A stretch of DNA of 64,000 nt from positions 72,633,176 through 72,697,175 of the forward strand of contig CM049316.1 of the NCBI GenBank assembly GCA_026874595.1, written 5' to 3'. Position numbers and translations under genes: made by a program. The notes beneath the pieces were generated by a model. The model was not told the origin of the DNA. It saw nothing but the letters and a program-made list of their open reading frames with translations, and made no database searches. Of the stretch, positions 46,740 through 57,080 are shown in pieces (the first letter of the stretch is position 1; each line of letters starts with the position of its first letter). The stretch is from Sipunculus nudus (Eukaryota > Annelida > Sipuncula > Golfingiida > Sipunculidae).

Positions 46740-47260
46740 AATTAGCATTTAAATGGTGTAAATCAAATTTTAATATGTAGAACCTGGCTAATTATCCCCT
46801 TAGATTTTGTTTGTATTGTACTAACTTTAATAATCCGGTCAACACATAAGAAAATTTTAAGTAATATTAAACTACCAATAAAAATCTGTCATCCTTAAAT
46901 ATCACATACCGTGATGATGGACTCAGTCAATTGTTTACCGTCAGGGGCGGATCCAGGATTTAGGAAAAAAAGGGGGGGGGGGGGTCCAAACTAAAAAAAA
47001 GGTCCCCAAGTCTTTGAAGGGGGGGGGGGGGGTCCAGGCCGCAAAATCTTGTCTGAAGCCCTTAAAATACGTTGTTTCTGATGAAAAAAAGGCTTCCGCT
47101 TCTGACCGTCACCATCATTTAAAAAAAATAAGTTTTCCTGCAATAAAGTGACTTAATTCATGTTTATGACTTAAGAGAAGGACATTTGTGTGTCATTATG
47201 GTAAGCATTGTGACGTCACAATTGTAACATATCATTTAGGCCTATTATTCGGTTTATGTC
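46740..47260 (+). repeat. Left arm of a large inverted repeat (with MITE inside)
   Basis: This arm matches 49590-49925 in reverse: TTTTAATATGTAGAACCTGG, ATAATCCGGTCAACACA, GATGATGGACTCAGTCAA, GACTTAAG, GTCATTATGGTAAGCATTG, TGACGTCACAATTGTAAC and AGGCCTATTATT appear in the same order. A 163-bp MITE splits the arm at 46942-47104. A partial extra copy in the same orientation lies at 47630-47770, and a partial inverted copy at 49925-50105. Confidence 0.7.
46942..47104. mobile_element. 163-bp MITE with 5-bp target duplication ACCGT
   Basis: It starts CAGGGGCGGATCCAGGA and ends GGCTTCCGCTTCTG, a decayed reverse complement. ACCGT lies immediately outside both ends (46937-46941 and 47105-47109). Removing the element restores the arm it interrupts. 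Two poly-G runs (about 46972-46983 and 47020-47031) are inside. CAGGGGCGGATCC ends are common in animal MITEs of hAT type, but 5 bp is not the hAT duplication length, so the superfamily is open. Confidence 0.75.
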
Positions 47261-47433
47261 TAGTGTAAGATTATTGTAATAGACTGTTGGTCTATACGTG
47301 TTAACAGCTGCGCAATATAGAAATTCATACAATCATTCAGTATATACTAGGATTTTCTTGCAGACACCAGCAAAAGCATAGACTATAATATCCTGTACTG
47401 TTAAGAAGACACATTGTTGAGGGGAAAATTCCT

Positions 47434-47503
47434 AGGCCGATCCGGGAGTCGAACCCAAGTCGTTGGCGCACAAGTCCGGCGAACCAACCACTTCGCTAGC
47501 TAT
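47434..47503 (-). mobile_element. tRNA-derived SINE head
   Basis: On minus: an A box (TAGCTAGCGAAGTGGTTGG), about 30 bases, then a B box GGGTTCGACTCCC with a pairing T stem. The anticodon stem does not fold well and the CCA-side stem is absent, so it is not a working tRNA. It resembles, but is not the same as, the head at 6985. It lies inside the large inverted-repeat region. Confidence 0.6.
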
Positions 47504-49097
47504 ATGCAAGCTTCACAAGTGAGACAGTACGGTCCGCTTTTATGTGCACCCCGTAACAGAACATTCAGACGGATTTGTTATTACAGTAAGGAATTACTTA
47601 AAGAACACCGCTTAAAGGCTAACTCCATTTAAACGTTCAATCCCATTTTAATAAATTGTGATTTAACATGTGGAACGTTGCTAATTCTTTGTAATTTACT
47701 AGCTCTAGCGCTCCGGTCAACGCAAGAAAATTTAATAACCATGGAGACTGCACGGACTACTAAACAAAGAGAACAAAGGAATGACACCACTTATGCTTTA
47801 AAATCTTCTTTTAGCATCAACATTTACTCAGTGCTCACATTTCAAATTTTTAACTAAATTAAACTAATGAAAAAAAAATAAGATAACAGAATTTGATGCG
47901 GATGGATATTTTTACCCCTTTTAATTTGATAAAAAGTCAAGGAACTTCATAATACATGTATGAATTAATTAGTGGTGTGCCAATTAATCGATTACATGTA
48001 TATCAATGATTGGTCTTTTTTCATAATCGATTGAATTAGATTCATACTTGCATATTCTATATTTAATTTTATGTATGTCATATTAACAAGAAAAGATTAC
48101 TGTAGCCCTGACAGAGATACAAGAAAGACGACCATAAAGTAGTTGCAACATTTAAACTTAACCTTGTGCCGCGTTAAGTACAGAGAATAATGTACATGTA
48201 TCACGTTCATAATTTCAATAAGCAGGTCGTTTTAAATATCTCCATTGCTTCTCACCTGAAGTGGAATCATTCACGATGCATTTTCAATACTTTGAAAGTT
48301 ACAAGTATTCGCAAATAATCCTAAAACAAGTGCTGAAAAATTATTGGGAAGAAATAAATGAATCCAAATTCTTTTATAAAGCAATGTTACTACCAACTGC
48401 AAATCTCAAACTTATGTTACAACAAAGATACTATTTATAATGTACGTTCCTGTGATCCAACATGGTTAAATGTGACAGACTATTCACACTCTACGAACGT
48501 ATTTTTCCAAATGAAGTACCAAAAAGTTAATTAATTTGCTTTATTTCAAAAGCCTTGAATATTTTTATAGTATTTTTAACATAATATGACGATAAATAAA
48601 CTAAAAGCAGACAATTTTGGGGACAAAATATCAAAATTGACAAAAAAGCACCAGAAACGTAAAAAAAGTATGACAAAAAGTATGATTTTTAATTTTGCGT
48701 CGCATATGGAATGTTGACAGCAGATGAATTGACAGACAGGCGAAGAGGGTAAATGATTTTCAAAATTTACTTTTCGCATATAAATATTTTCAGACGAGTA
48801 TAAAACATACCAATTATATATACCAATAATTATATATACCAATTATATCAATTAAATAAATGTGTAGTGTCAATTTAATACAGGCTATGCAACAGAACCG
48901 ATGTGTAAATTATTCAAGCTGCATGGGCTTCATATTGTTTAATTTATCACTGATGAATGACAACATAATGAAGACCACTTCCTTTTTTCGCTTAACTAGT
49001 CCTCAGTGTTAATTTTACGTTAATGGCGATCCCTATTATTAACAGGCAAAAATTATAACTTAACATAATTGTGCACTTGAATGGTGTATAACAGTTC

Positions 49098-49356
49098 AGC
49101 AGATAAGTGTAGATAAGGCCACAATACTTCAGTTGGTGATACAAGCACCAAATTTTGCATGTTTGTTTGTTTGTTTAAAACCTCTTTACAAGAAAAAAAG
49201 TCAGCCAGTCAAAAATGCGATATGGCCGCCATTTTTTCAAGATGAAATATTTGTTGGCTAACTCTTTTATGAACAAGATAGGCCCTAGGAAATACACATA
49301 ACAAATTTGGTGCTTGTATTACCAGCTGAAGTATTCTACACTTATCCGCCGGACTA
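49098..49356. mobile_element. ~260-bp MITE with ~50-bp imperfect TIRs
   Basis: CAGATAAGTGTAGATAAGGC then AATACTTCAGTTGGTGATAC then AAGCACCAAATTT on the left is mirrored at 49305-49350 (in reverse GGATAAGTGTAGAATACTTC, AGCTGGTAATACAAGCACC, AAATTTG). The left arm has an 8-9-bp insertion. The arms could fold into a long hairpin. TA dinucleotides lie close to both ends. Confidence 0.7.
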
Positions 49357-49589
49357 TAATCAGTGTCCTGTAAGTTAACTGTCATATATTACACTCATTC
49401 CTTGTTGTATCAAATGCGTTTTAACGTACAGGATATTGTATCTATGCGTATTCTAGTGTCGACAAGCTGTGGAAAAAATATTTAGATTATACTTATGACA
49501 ATTCTCCATGACTTGCTCATGACGCACAACTGTAGGGACAATATTCACAAACTTTCTGTAACAAGAACCTAATTTTGGACTTATGCCAA

Positions 49590-50110
49590 GCAATAGGCCT
49601 TAATAAAATGGTTACAATTGTGACGTCATAATGCCTTCCATAATGACACAGACGCCTTAACTTAAGTCATTAACATGCTTAAAATTACCTTTTTTGCAAG
49701 AAACTGTTTGTGCTTTAAAAAGACTGGAGACAGTGACAGTAAGCCGTTCACTGAATCCATCATTGTGGCTTATGAACATGACGTATTTTTAAATTTATAT
49801 TTTTAACTTTAAATACTACTTAAATATTCTTATTGCGTTGACTGAATCATTAAAGTAAGTACAATACACTAAACCTTTCTAAGGAGAGAATTAGCAAGGT
49901 TCAACATATTAAATTATATAAAAATGAATCAAGTCACTCTTTTGCATGAAACCCTTAATGTTTTAAAACGATGGTGCCTGAAAACCATTGACCGAGTCCA
50001 TCATCACGACATGTGATATGCGAGGATGACATATTTTTATTACAGTTTCATATAACTTCAATTTTCCTGTGACCGGATTATTAAATTGGGACTTTTATTA
50101 AATGTGTAAT
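49590..50110 (-). repeat. Right arm of the inverted repeat plus a tandem partial copy
   Basis: 49590-49925 mirrors 46740-47260 without the MITE. From 49925 the same arm begins again (GATGGTG, GACCGAGTCCATCATCACGA, CATGTGATATG, TTTTTATTACAG, GACCGGATTATTAAA). The end is therefore duplicated in tandem. Confidence 0.65.
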
Positions 50111-50135
50111 ATTTTCTGTTTCCCATTGTTTTCAG

Positions 50136-50473
50136 ATGGAATGGCAGGGTTGCAGTGGCCCCACTAAATCCGCGCCTGTTCAGTCATTCACTGTACACCA
50201 CACAGGTCGGTCAGGACCTCCTCTTAAGCCCCTATTGTCCCTCCGGGTAATCCCATTCACAGGCATGAATGTAACGTGTTTCCGCTTCACTGAAATCATG
50301 TGCAAAACTTCACGGCAGGTTTTAAAAGAATTTGTCACTGGTTTAAACTGAGAGCCGCCACGAAGACTGTTTGGTCTCATTGGTTCCATTTCCTGTTCAA
50401 GGTTTTTCCGTAAGTCTACAAATTTATTAATATATACTCGAAATGGAGCGACTGTATGATCACTCACGCACAT
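50136..50473. CDS. Two overlapping unidentified frames, one probably an exon
   Basis: Plus, 50136-50351: a strong acceptor (TTCTGTTTCCCATTGTTTTCAG) is followed directly by ATG and a 71-codon frame (QSFTVHHTGRSGPPLKPLLS, ...CRFTEIMCKTSRQVLKEFV) to TGA. Minus, 50473-50180: a 97-codon basic frame (INKFVDLRKNLEQEMEPMRP, ...FKTCREVLHMISVKRKHVTF) to TGA. It lies on the same strand as the first exon at 52393-52476 and so could belong to that gene, but no acceptor of matching phase is convincing. Both have normal protein-like composition. No domain is recognised in either, and at most one is real. The plus frame has the better splice signal. Confidence 0.25.
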
Positions 50474-51576
50474 TCTCGACGAGGTTATGACAGTATAGAG
50501 ACGGACGGTAAGATATTAAGGATTCAATTATGGAGAAGTAAGAGGCAGATAAAAATAAGTGACAAAATTAAGTTAAAAGCAGCTGGACATAAAAACCTGA
50601 AAAAGTGTTGTGCCTCAGTGAGGGGCGTGAGTTATTCTATAGTCGTGCCCTCGAAATTGCCATTTAGCATGAAATGAGGACTTAAAGGTAGAAAGGTTGG
50701 TGATGGACCACCGAGTGTTTGCTCGAAAACTCCCGTCTTGTAATGTCCATGTTACCCTACCCTGCATGGAACAGCTTACATTAACCCAACTGATGGCCTA
50801 AGAAGCATTCGTAGATTTGATCTATTTTTACTTAAGTGTTTTAATTCAGGTGGATATTTTATGGTAAATTAAGTGTACAACTGGTGTCATATTTAATACC
50901 CCTATTCTGAACGAATTTCGAAAAAAGATGTGGATGGTAGGTTAACATATGCTCAGGATCACTATAATATGTTTCGTTTAAAGGATATATTGCTTGCCGG
51001 AAATATTCGATTTCGGCAAGAATGTCGGTCAGTTCCGTATGTCTGTTTGTTTGTAACTATGTTTGTTTGTTTCTGTCTCCACGCTGGAGTGCACAGTGTG
51101 CAGCAATTGCTTTCAAACTTACACAGTTGATAGACAATCAATAGTCCTGGAAGCCTATTGGTTTGGGGCAATATATTTTACTTCTTAACAAGAAATGCCA
51201 TTCGATCAGGAAATATCTGTTTATTTTAAAGGCTATTAAAAAATGAAATAAATTTACAAAGGCAGTAAAAAAGAAACACAACCAGAAAAGACGGTCGCTA
51301 AAATTATATGCATTTGCTGATCAGCTGTGGCCAGTAGAAACGTCAGACACCGGCTTGCTCGCGAAACCCTGTCATGATCGCCACAGAACCGATGAAATCA
51401 CCCAATTCTTGTAATACCAAACATCTGATATGTGGAGATTGTGCGTTACACATCGTCAGTTGCATGTTCCATTAAATAGGCCCGCGTTATTTGCTTTTTA
51501 TAGGCCATCTCACGGTGCCATCGTAACTGTAGCTGAATAATTATAACCACCGTAAGCGACATGATATCTGTGAACA
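50474..51576. other. Spacer with an inverted TTGCCG-hairpin repeat
   Basis: 50985-51170 is the inverted counterpart of 3296-3550: GCTTGCCGG, TTTCGGCAAGAATG, GTCAGT, GTCTGTTTGTTTG, CAGCAATTGCTTTCAAACTTA, CACAGTTGAT. No gene is seen. Confidence 0.5.
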
Positions 51577-51725
51577 TTTTCCCGCCAAAATATTCATGAG
51601 TCACATGGGGTGAACTTTTATGACGATTCTTTTATTGGCTCTCTGGCTATGACATGTGACCGTTCCGCCAATCACAAAAACGTTTTCGTGAGAGGCCACG
51701 TGTTTATGAAAATCAACGTGGTTTT
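51577..51725. promoter_or_regulatory. Promoter-like cluster: E2F, CCAAT pair, E-box
   Basis: TTTTCCCGCCAAAA (51577-51590) matches the E2F consensus. ATTGG (51634-51638) and CCAAT (51668-51672) form a divergent pair about 30 bp apart, as in many NF-Y promoters. CACGTG (51697-51702) is an E-box. Such clustering in 125 bp is unlike the rest of the window. No clear start codon and exon follow on either side within a short distance, so its target is unknown. It could also be an enhancer. Confidence 0.35.
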
Positions 51726-52392
51726 AACGCCAAACTTTGTCGGTTGACAGTATGTATGTCGAGAGAACTTTCATTTAATGCGACAGCGATAATTTTCCGT
51801 TTTATCTGTAATCAAACAAGAACCATTTCTGATTGCTCAATATTTTTTTCTGCCTGTTGCGCAAGAATAACGAAATTGGATGGCTCTTTCCCAGCATTTT
51901 TTTTTATTCTCCTGCACGAGGGTCGCGATCGTTCCCCGTATATATATATAGGCACAACATGACTAATTTTTAGGGCTCAAACGATCGGCAACGTCGGGTT
52001 ATACCTTTCAATAAGGAAATTAAGAGCATCTAAGAATGAAATAGAAAGGCTATTTTTATAGCACATGAAGGCAGATATTACGAGCCCAGATGCGCTTGCG
52101 GCAGATAATACAAAAAATATTAATTTGCAGATATGTAAAAAAAAATCCAGCCGCAGCCAATAAACCGGCCAGGTTAGCCCAAACACAGAATATTTTAAGG
52201 ATGGCCTTAGTTTCATTATGATAATTTTCAACTTATAACGTTAAATTAGAATGTATTTGTGAAGAAGTTAATGCAAAATAAGTGATATCTGATAGGTTTA
52301 AGTTCTAAGCCTTTATTTTATTGCTTTTGATATTTATTATATATTATATTGTCGTAGATATGAATTCATACTCACAGGAATACCGCACACAC
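51726..52392. other. Candidate first intron of the minus-strand gene; no repeat recognised
   Basis: If the exon at 52393-52476 is real, this is the 5' part of its intron. A 72-codon plus frame and an 84-codon minus frame here show no domain. Confidence 0.35.
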
Positions 52393-52476
52393 CTGTAGGC
52401 CAGGGACAAACGTGATCGGTCCAATATCCGTGCCAGGTCTGTATTGCTCGGGTTCCAGGTATTCACTCAACTTCAT
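52393..52476 (-). CDS. Candidate first coding exon of an unidentified host gene
   Basis: On minus, ATG (52476-52474) with G at -3 opens exactly 28 codons, MKLSEYLEPEQY...GPITFVPGLQ. It ends at CAG|GTGTGTG, a good donor in phase 0. The peptide is acidic and proline/glycine-containing and looks like a soluble protein start. There is no signal peptide. Seventy to eighty bases upstream lies an NRF1 palindrome next to a CCAAT box. Exon, donor, start context and promoter agree with each other, which no other frame in the window achieves. I do not recognise the protein, and later exons could not be assigned with confidence. Confidence 0.45.
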
Positions 52477-52534
52477 GGCCGTCTCGCCCTGATCTCTTTG
52501 AAGTCTCAGGTGTTACTGAGATTTCATTCGCATG

Positions 52535-52562
52535 CCCAGATTGGTGCGGCGCATGCGCAGAC
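52535..52562 (-). promoter_or_regulatory. NRF1 site and CCAAT box (candidate promoter)
   Basis: GCGCATGCGC (52549-52558) is the NRF1 palindrome. ATTGG (52540-52544), a CCAAT box on the minus strand, sits 5 bp away. They lie about 65-80 bp upstream of the minus-strand ATG at 52476 in a local GC-rich patch with several CpGs. Such TATA-less promoters are typical of housekeeping genes. Confidence 0.5.
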
Positions 52563-52576
52563 TAAACAAACCAGTC

Positions 52577-52950
52577 CTAGGTATTTCTACAAAAAATGTC
52601 GCATTTCATGTCCCGAAACTATATTTGTTACTGGGAAATTAGCAAATGCTAAAAATGACATGAATAACCATTCAGATTGTTGCTAAAGATATAACCATTA
52701 TTATGAGATAAAAGTAATTTAAATCGGGGCAGAAATACATACAGAAAAAAAGCTGCAAATGTTACAATACCCTTAAATTTCCGTTGTCCCTTTCTCTTAG
52801 ATCTAAAATTCAAAACAGCGTTTTTCTGTAACCACTGTTCCATTTATATAGATTTTGTTTTCCTGGTTGTCACAGCGGTGAACGTTTATTAAGATGATAA
52901 TTTTGCTTGATTTTTCCTGACCATTTTGTTTTTAATACAAAAATTTTGAT
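52577..52950. other. Spacer
   Basis: Nothing recognised. Confidence 0.4.
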
Positions 52951-53620
52951 ATAAAAAGTATGTCTCCCAAAATATACTCGGCACCGTTACCTGGCCTTTT
53001 GACCTTGCAGCGCGTGAACAGAAACCACTTCGCTGATGCAGGGAGCAGCGTTTATTAGAGTTCAGGAAATTTTGTACACATAATCCACAATTAAATTTAG
53101 TAACTGTCATATCAGTGTTCTCTGTTAATCATTAAAGGGTTAAAAAAATCACCGTATGTTTATTTATACTCGACAACGTTACACCTGGGAAAAATTAACC
53201 GTCACATATATCACTTCGAAAATGGCTTCCTCTTGTTGTTCATATAGTGATAAGTCGTGCTACCCCCTTAGGGACGGTATGGAAGTAATTTTTGTCCTGC
53301 ATTTGACGTATAGATGAAAAAATCTCAGCACCGTTACCACTCGAAACCGTTACCTGCATGAAAAATAACGGTGTCGAGAGCAAGGTAACGGTGTGGAGAA
53401 CTTGGTATTAAATCCAAATTACTGAAATAGAATTTGAAACATATTTAGGGCTAAATATTTTAAACTTTTGCGTTTCTTCTATTCAAACAGGCATTTGCTT
53501 GTTTAATACATAATACTGGTATTCAAGTAGTCACTACGGTTATTTTTACTTCAGAAGCTCGACTCCGTTACCGATGCTCAACACCGTTATCTATGCTCAA
53601 CACCGTTACCTAGAGATTTA
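52951..53620. repeat. Cluster of CACCGTTACC / GGTAACGGTG motifs
   Basis: CACCGTTACC or one-base variants occur at about 52981, 53174, 53331, 53349, 53566, 53582 and 53601. The reverse complement occurs at about 53369 and 53385, making an inverted pair around 53350-53395. Several are preceded by GCTCAA or CTCGA. Spacing is irregular, so this is not a simple tandem array. Confidence 0.75.
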
Positions 53621-54489
53621 AAACCATGTTTAAATTTTATTTTCTGTGCATTCAAAAAAATTAAGGTATTTCGTATCAAATTCTGAAGGTAGATGTACCA
53701 AAGTACTTTGTCCGGTAAATCCCTGCAAATGCACCCCTATGGAAGCAAAAATAGGAAAAGAGACAATTTTTGTTTTTAAAAGTTAATTAAAAAGAAGAAA
53801 ATGTTCTTTTTTACCCAATTTCTTTTTGTTTAATTCATAACTGAAATTTGTTTGATTTTATCAAAGGCTATTAATTTTAATTTTATCGAAAATCACAAAT
53901 ATTATGTACTAATTTAGTAATTTTCATAGGGCACGAATAATGCAAGAATGTGATTGTAAACCAATGTGTGCATGAGTTACTATAATCTTAGCAACAGCAG
54001 CAAAATCTAATCTGTAATTGTCTTCTAAAAAGCCTGTTTTATATCACGTTGTTAAAAAAATATTTAAAATAAAATAAATTCTGTTCCTACCTACTCTTAA
54101 TTATTCACCACTGTAATTGTAAACAAAGAATGTTTTAGGCCTCGTTGATGCAGCATTGTCCTTAGTAAACTTCTAGCGGGCCTGTTTGTGCCTCTAGGCC
54201 CTTTTTATACTTTTTTTCCTTTTGACCTCTTGGAATCAACTTGCCATGATTTTGTTGGCTGTAGAACAATGCAAATGAATCTATACTTTTGTTCAATTAA
54301 GATGTAAACATTTCAACAGAAACTTTATGCCTCATATTATTTAAAATGAGAATTAAATTTGACTTGTCTGTTTTATTTCCTTTTGGAACAACTATATGAA
54401 ACAAATTCATACATCACCTCTTTCCTTTTAGTGAGGTAATGCCCACCTATAATCATTTTTGTGTGGTGTCTATCTAAGCCAGTATTTCA
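53621..54489. other. AT-rich spacer, no gene seen
   Basis: T-rich and A-rich stretches only. No open frame above 60 codons. Confidence 0.45.
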
Positions 54490-54690
54490 GCAGTGATATT
54501 TGTGTAATTGGTGCTTGTGCCGTGATAAAAAATATTTAGTACTTGCATTGTACATGTACATGTCACACATTTACTTGCAAAGTAATCGAGTACTTTTCAA
54601 ATAATGGTCAAGCATGTTAGCATGGAAGTATTACACCTAATGTATATCTCATTGCACAGGTTCGCAATAGGCCTGTAGGCCTTGTTTATG
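54490..54690 (+). repeat. TAGGCCTGTAGGCCT family (copy 3)
   Basis: The order GTGTAATTGGTGCTTG, TTTAGTACTTGCATTGTACA, TGTCACACATTTACTTG, GAGTACTTTTCAAATAATGG, CACAGGTTCGCAATAGGCCT, GTAGGCCTTG matches 12370-12540 and 13965-14145. Confidence 0.75.
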
Positions 54691-55140
54691 AAAAATACTA
54701 ATACTGATTTCTGAGAACTCTCTCTCCAATGATATATTGAATAATTCATACCATATTGCATTAAAATGCATGCACATATGGCGATTGTGATATGCACATC
54801 TTTTATAAGCATAGGACCACTCGGGTTTCATACAAATTTTCCCCGTGATTTCTTCCGGCAAAGATTTTGCAGAGTGTTTTATTAATTATAACTTATAATT
54901 TTGTCCTCTTTACCTGCAAAAATAGAATAAGTTATAATTCTTCAAGTCGTGTGCCACGACAAGTGTTGGTCTGCCCAGCTGCCGTGAGCAGGGACTTCCT
55001 CGCGATCCTGAGGGCCCAAAAATTTTCATTGTTATTCCACCTAAAAAATCTGGACTTTTATATATAGGTCCGATTTGTACTTTGATACTTTACGGATGTA
55101 AGATAGCTTTCCATTGTACCTTTGAGAATTCCGTGTAATT
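54691..55140. other. Spacer, no gene seen
   Basis: Overlapping short frames on both strands without a domain. Confidence 0.4.
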
Positions 55141-55310
55141 CAGGAAAAGTCCTTTCCATCTCACCCACGGCAAATGTGGCTGACCTGGAGCCACTAGGAA
55201 TTGATCTGGTGGTTGAAAGAAAGCTGTAGATCGGTGATCTTTTCCATCTCCAATTATTATGATGTAAGGTACTTAGCAGCAAAGAGTAGAACAAATCAAG
55301 CAAAAGGCAG
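55141..55310 (+). pseudogene. Possible decayed ERCC4/MUS81-like nuclease fragment
   Basis: A plus frame reads ADLEPLGIDLVVERKL and then hits TAG. In a shifted frame SI, then DVRYLAAKSR follows within about 20 codons. The order [I/L]D-VVERK ... DL--SI-D-R[FY]---K-R is the hallmark of MUS81-type nucleases (VERK...DGRF-EQKFR). Spacing fits only with a frameshift, a stop and an insertion, so this may be coincidence. An overlapping minus frame of 85 codons has no domain. Confidence 0.15.
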
Positions 55311-56264
55311 CACATGTGGATTCCAGAAAATTTTGCCCAAGTTCATATTCCTGTAAATGGCAAATTGCATCTGCTGGCCCCATAATCTTCTAACTAGACA
55401 TCCATGGAGGTCCTTGAAAAATCTCCAGCTAGGACACCTGAATTTAGGTCACTGCGTCCTGTATTCTCTAGGTTACAGGGCCTGTTATTGAACCCTAAAA
55501 TTATTAAAAATTTAAAAATACAAAAATCTAAATAACTAGTGCATTGATTCTTTCCATTCATATTTATCATGGATTATTTCATCAGTTCCTGTAGACTGGT
55601 AGTGCCACCATCATTTTCCTTATTTTTCACATTTTAAGTTCAGATGACTTCAAGTCATGTGAGCTATAAACATCATCCTTTGTCCATCGTCTGTCTGGCT
55701 GACCATCCTGCTGTTCAGCTGTCTGCAGGTCTTTTTCCTGAGGTGTATACATAGTTTTAATGTCCTCGATTTTAGCGGGGTTGGCTCTCTAAAGATGGAT
55801 ATTTAGATATGCTTATAACTGGATGAAAAATGTGGGCCACTTTAAAAGTTCTCCAAGAACTAGTTTTCTAATCTTTTGCACTGACAACAACTTAAAAGTC
55901 CTTACTTCAAACCGTAGCAATGTTTGTGTCCATTGACAAGCTTGCCACACATGTAACAGCGGTGTCTGGTCAACTAGCTGCCACCATGAAGTAAGATTGA
56001 ACTAGTTTTATATAAGTTTGATAAGGTCTAACAGCATGCAATACAAATAGTAGCCATGATACTTCATCTACAAAGTCCTACTTTCTTTTACTCTGAGACA
56101 TGTAAGTGATACAGAGGTGTTGCTCAGCGGTATATTTGTTCTTCTGTTACCAGAGTCAGGTTTAAGCTATATATAAATAATAAAATCAAGATTAGCATAC
56201 AATCAAGATGCACATTTAATAAGGTCTCCCATCCCCTCCCCCCTCTCCAATTCATGCCATCGTC
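55311..56264. other. Spacer, no gene seen
   Basis: No repeat or gene is recognised. A few CATCNTCCTTTGTCCATCGTC-type stretches may be old module fragments. Confidence 0.4.
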
Positions 56265-57080
56265 TGTCAACTGAAGGATATATTGTGAACGCGATAACTT
56301 TTGAAGGGCTGCATATTTTCCTCCAAAATTCTAAACACTCATATTGTTCCTACCAAAATCTGGGATGAGTTCGAAAGCCATTGACCATGACCATCTTCAA
56401 GGTCAAATCTGCCAAAATATAAAATGTTTGTGAACCCCATAACTTGTGAAGTACTCATCATTTTGTCCTAAAATGTGGTACACCAATTGTTCCTACCAAG
56501 TTCTTGAAGGAGTTTGAAACCCGGTGACCTTGACCAAGATCATCAAGGTCAAATCAGACGAATTATATTTATCTTGTAAATGCGATAACTTTTGAAGGGC
56601 TGCATATTTATCTCCAACATTTTAAACACTCACTGTTCCTACCAAAATCTCCGACAAGATCGAAACCCAGTGACCTTGACCTTCACCTTCAAGGTCAAAT
56701 CTGCCGAAATATAAGATGTTTGTGAACCTCATAACTTTTGAAGTACTTATCATTTTGTCCTCAAAATTGGAACACCAATTGTTCCTGCCAAGTTCTCGGA
56801 GGAGTTTGAAACCCAGTAATCTTGTTAAATCGATAACCTTTGAAGGGCTGCATATTTCCGCCAAAATTTAAAAATTCATTGTTCCTACCAAAATATCGGA
56901 GGAGTTCGAGATCCAGTGACCTTGACGTGTAATTTATGCAATTCTAGTATTATTGAGACCCCCTTAACTTGGAAGTACCGAAGATTTTTTCTTTAAATTT
57001 GGCACACCAGTTCTTTCTGCCAAAATTTTATAAGCGTTGACCTTGTCCTTGACCTGCAAGGTCAAATCTGCTGAAATCTA
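56265..57080 (+). repeat. AGGTCA-rich tandem repeat, ~250-290-bp units
   Basis: GATAACTTTTGAAGGGCTGC recurs at about 56297, 56584 and, as a variant, 56832. Each unit has two related halves. Both end with a GACCTTGACC ... CAAGGTCAAATCNGCC inverted pair and contain TGTTCCTACCAA. The minus-strand 80-codon frame reflects the unit. Confidence 0.85.

Larger units (their letters stand above)
47261..49589. other. AT-rich interior between the inverted arms
   Basis: Contains the SINE head, a partial arm copy (47630-47770) and the 49.1-kb MITE, otherwise AT-rich DNA. No transposase frame is seen. Confidence 0.45.
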
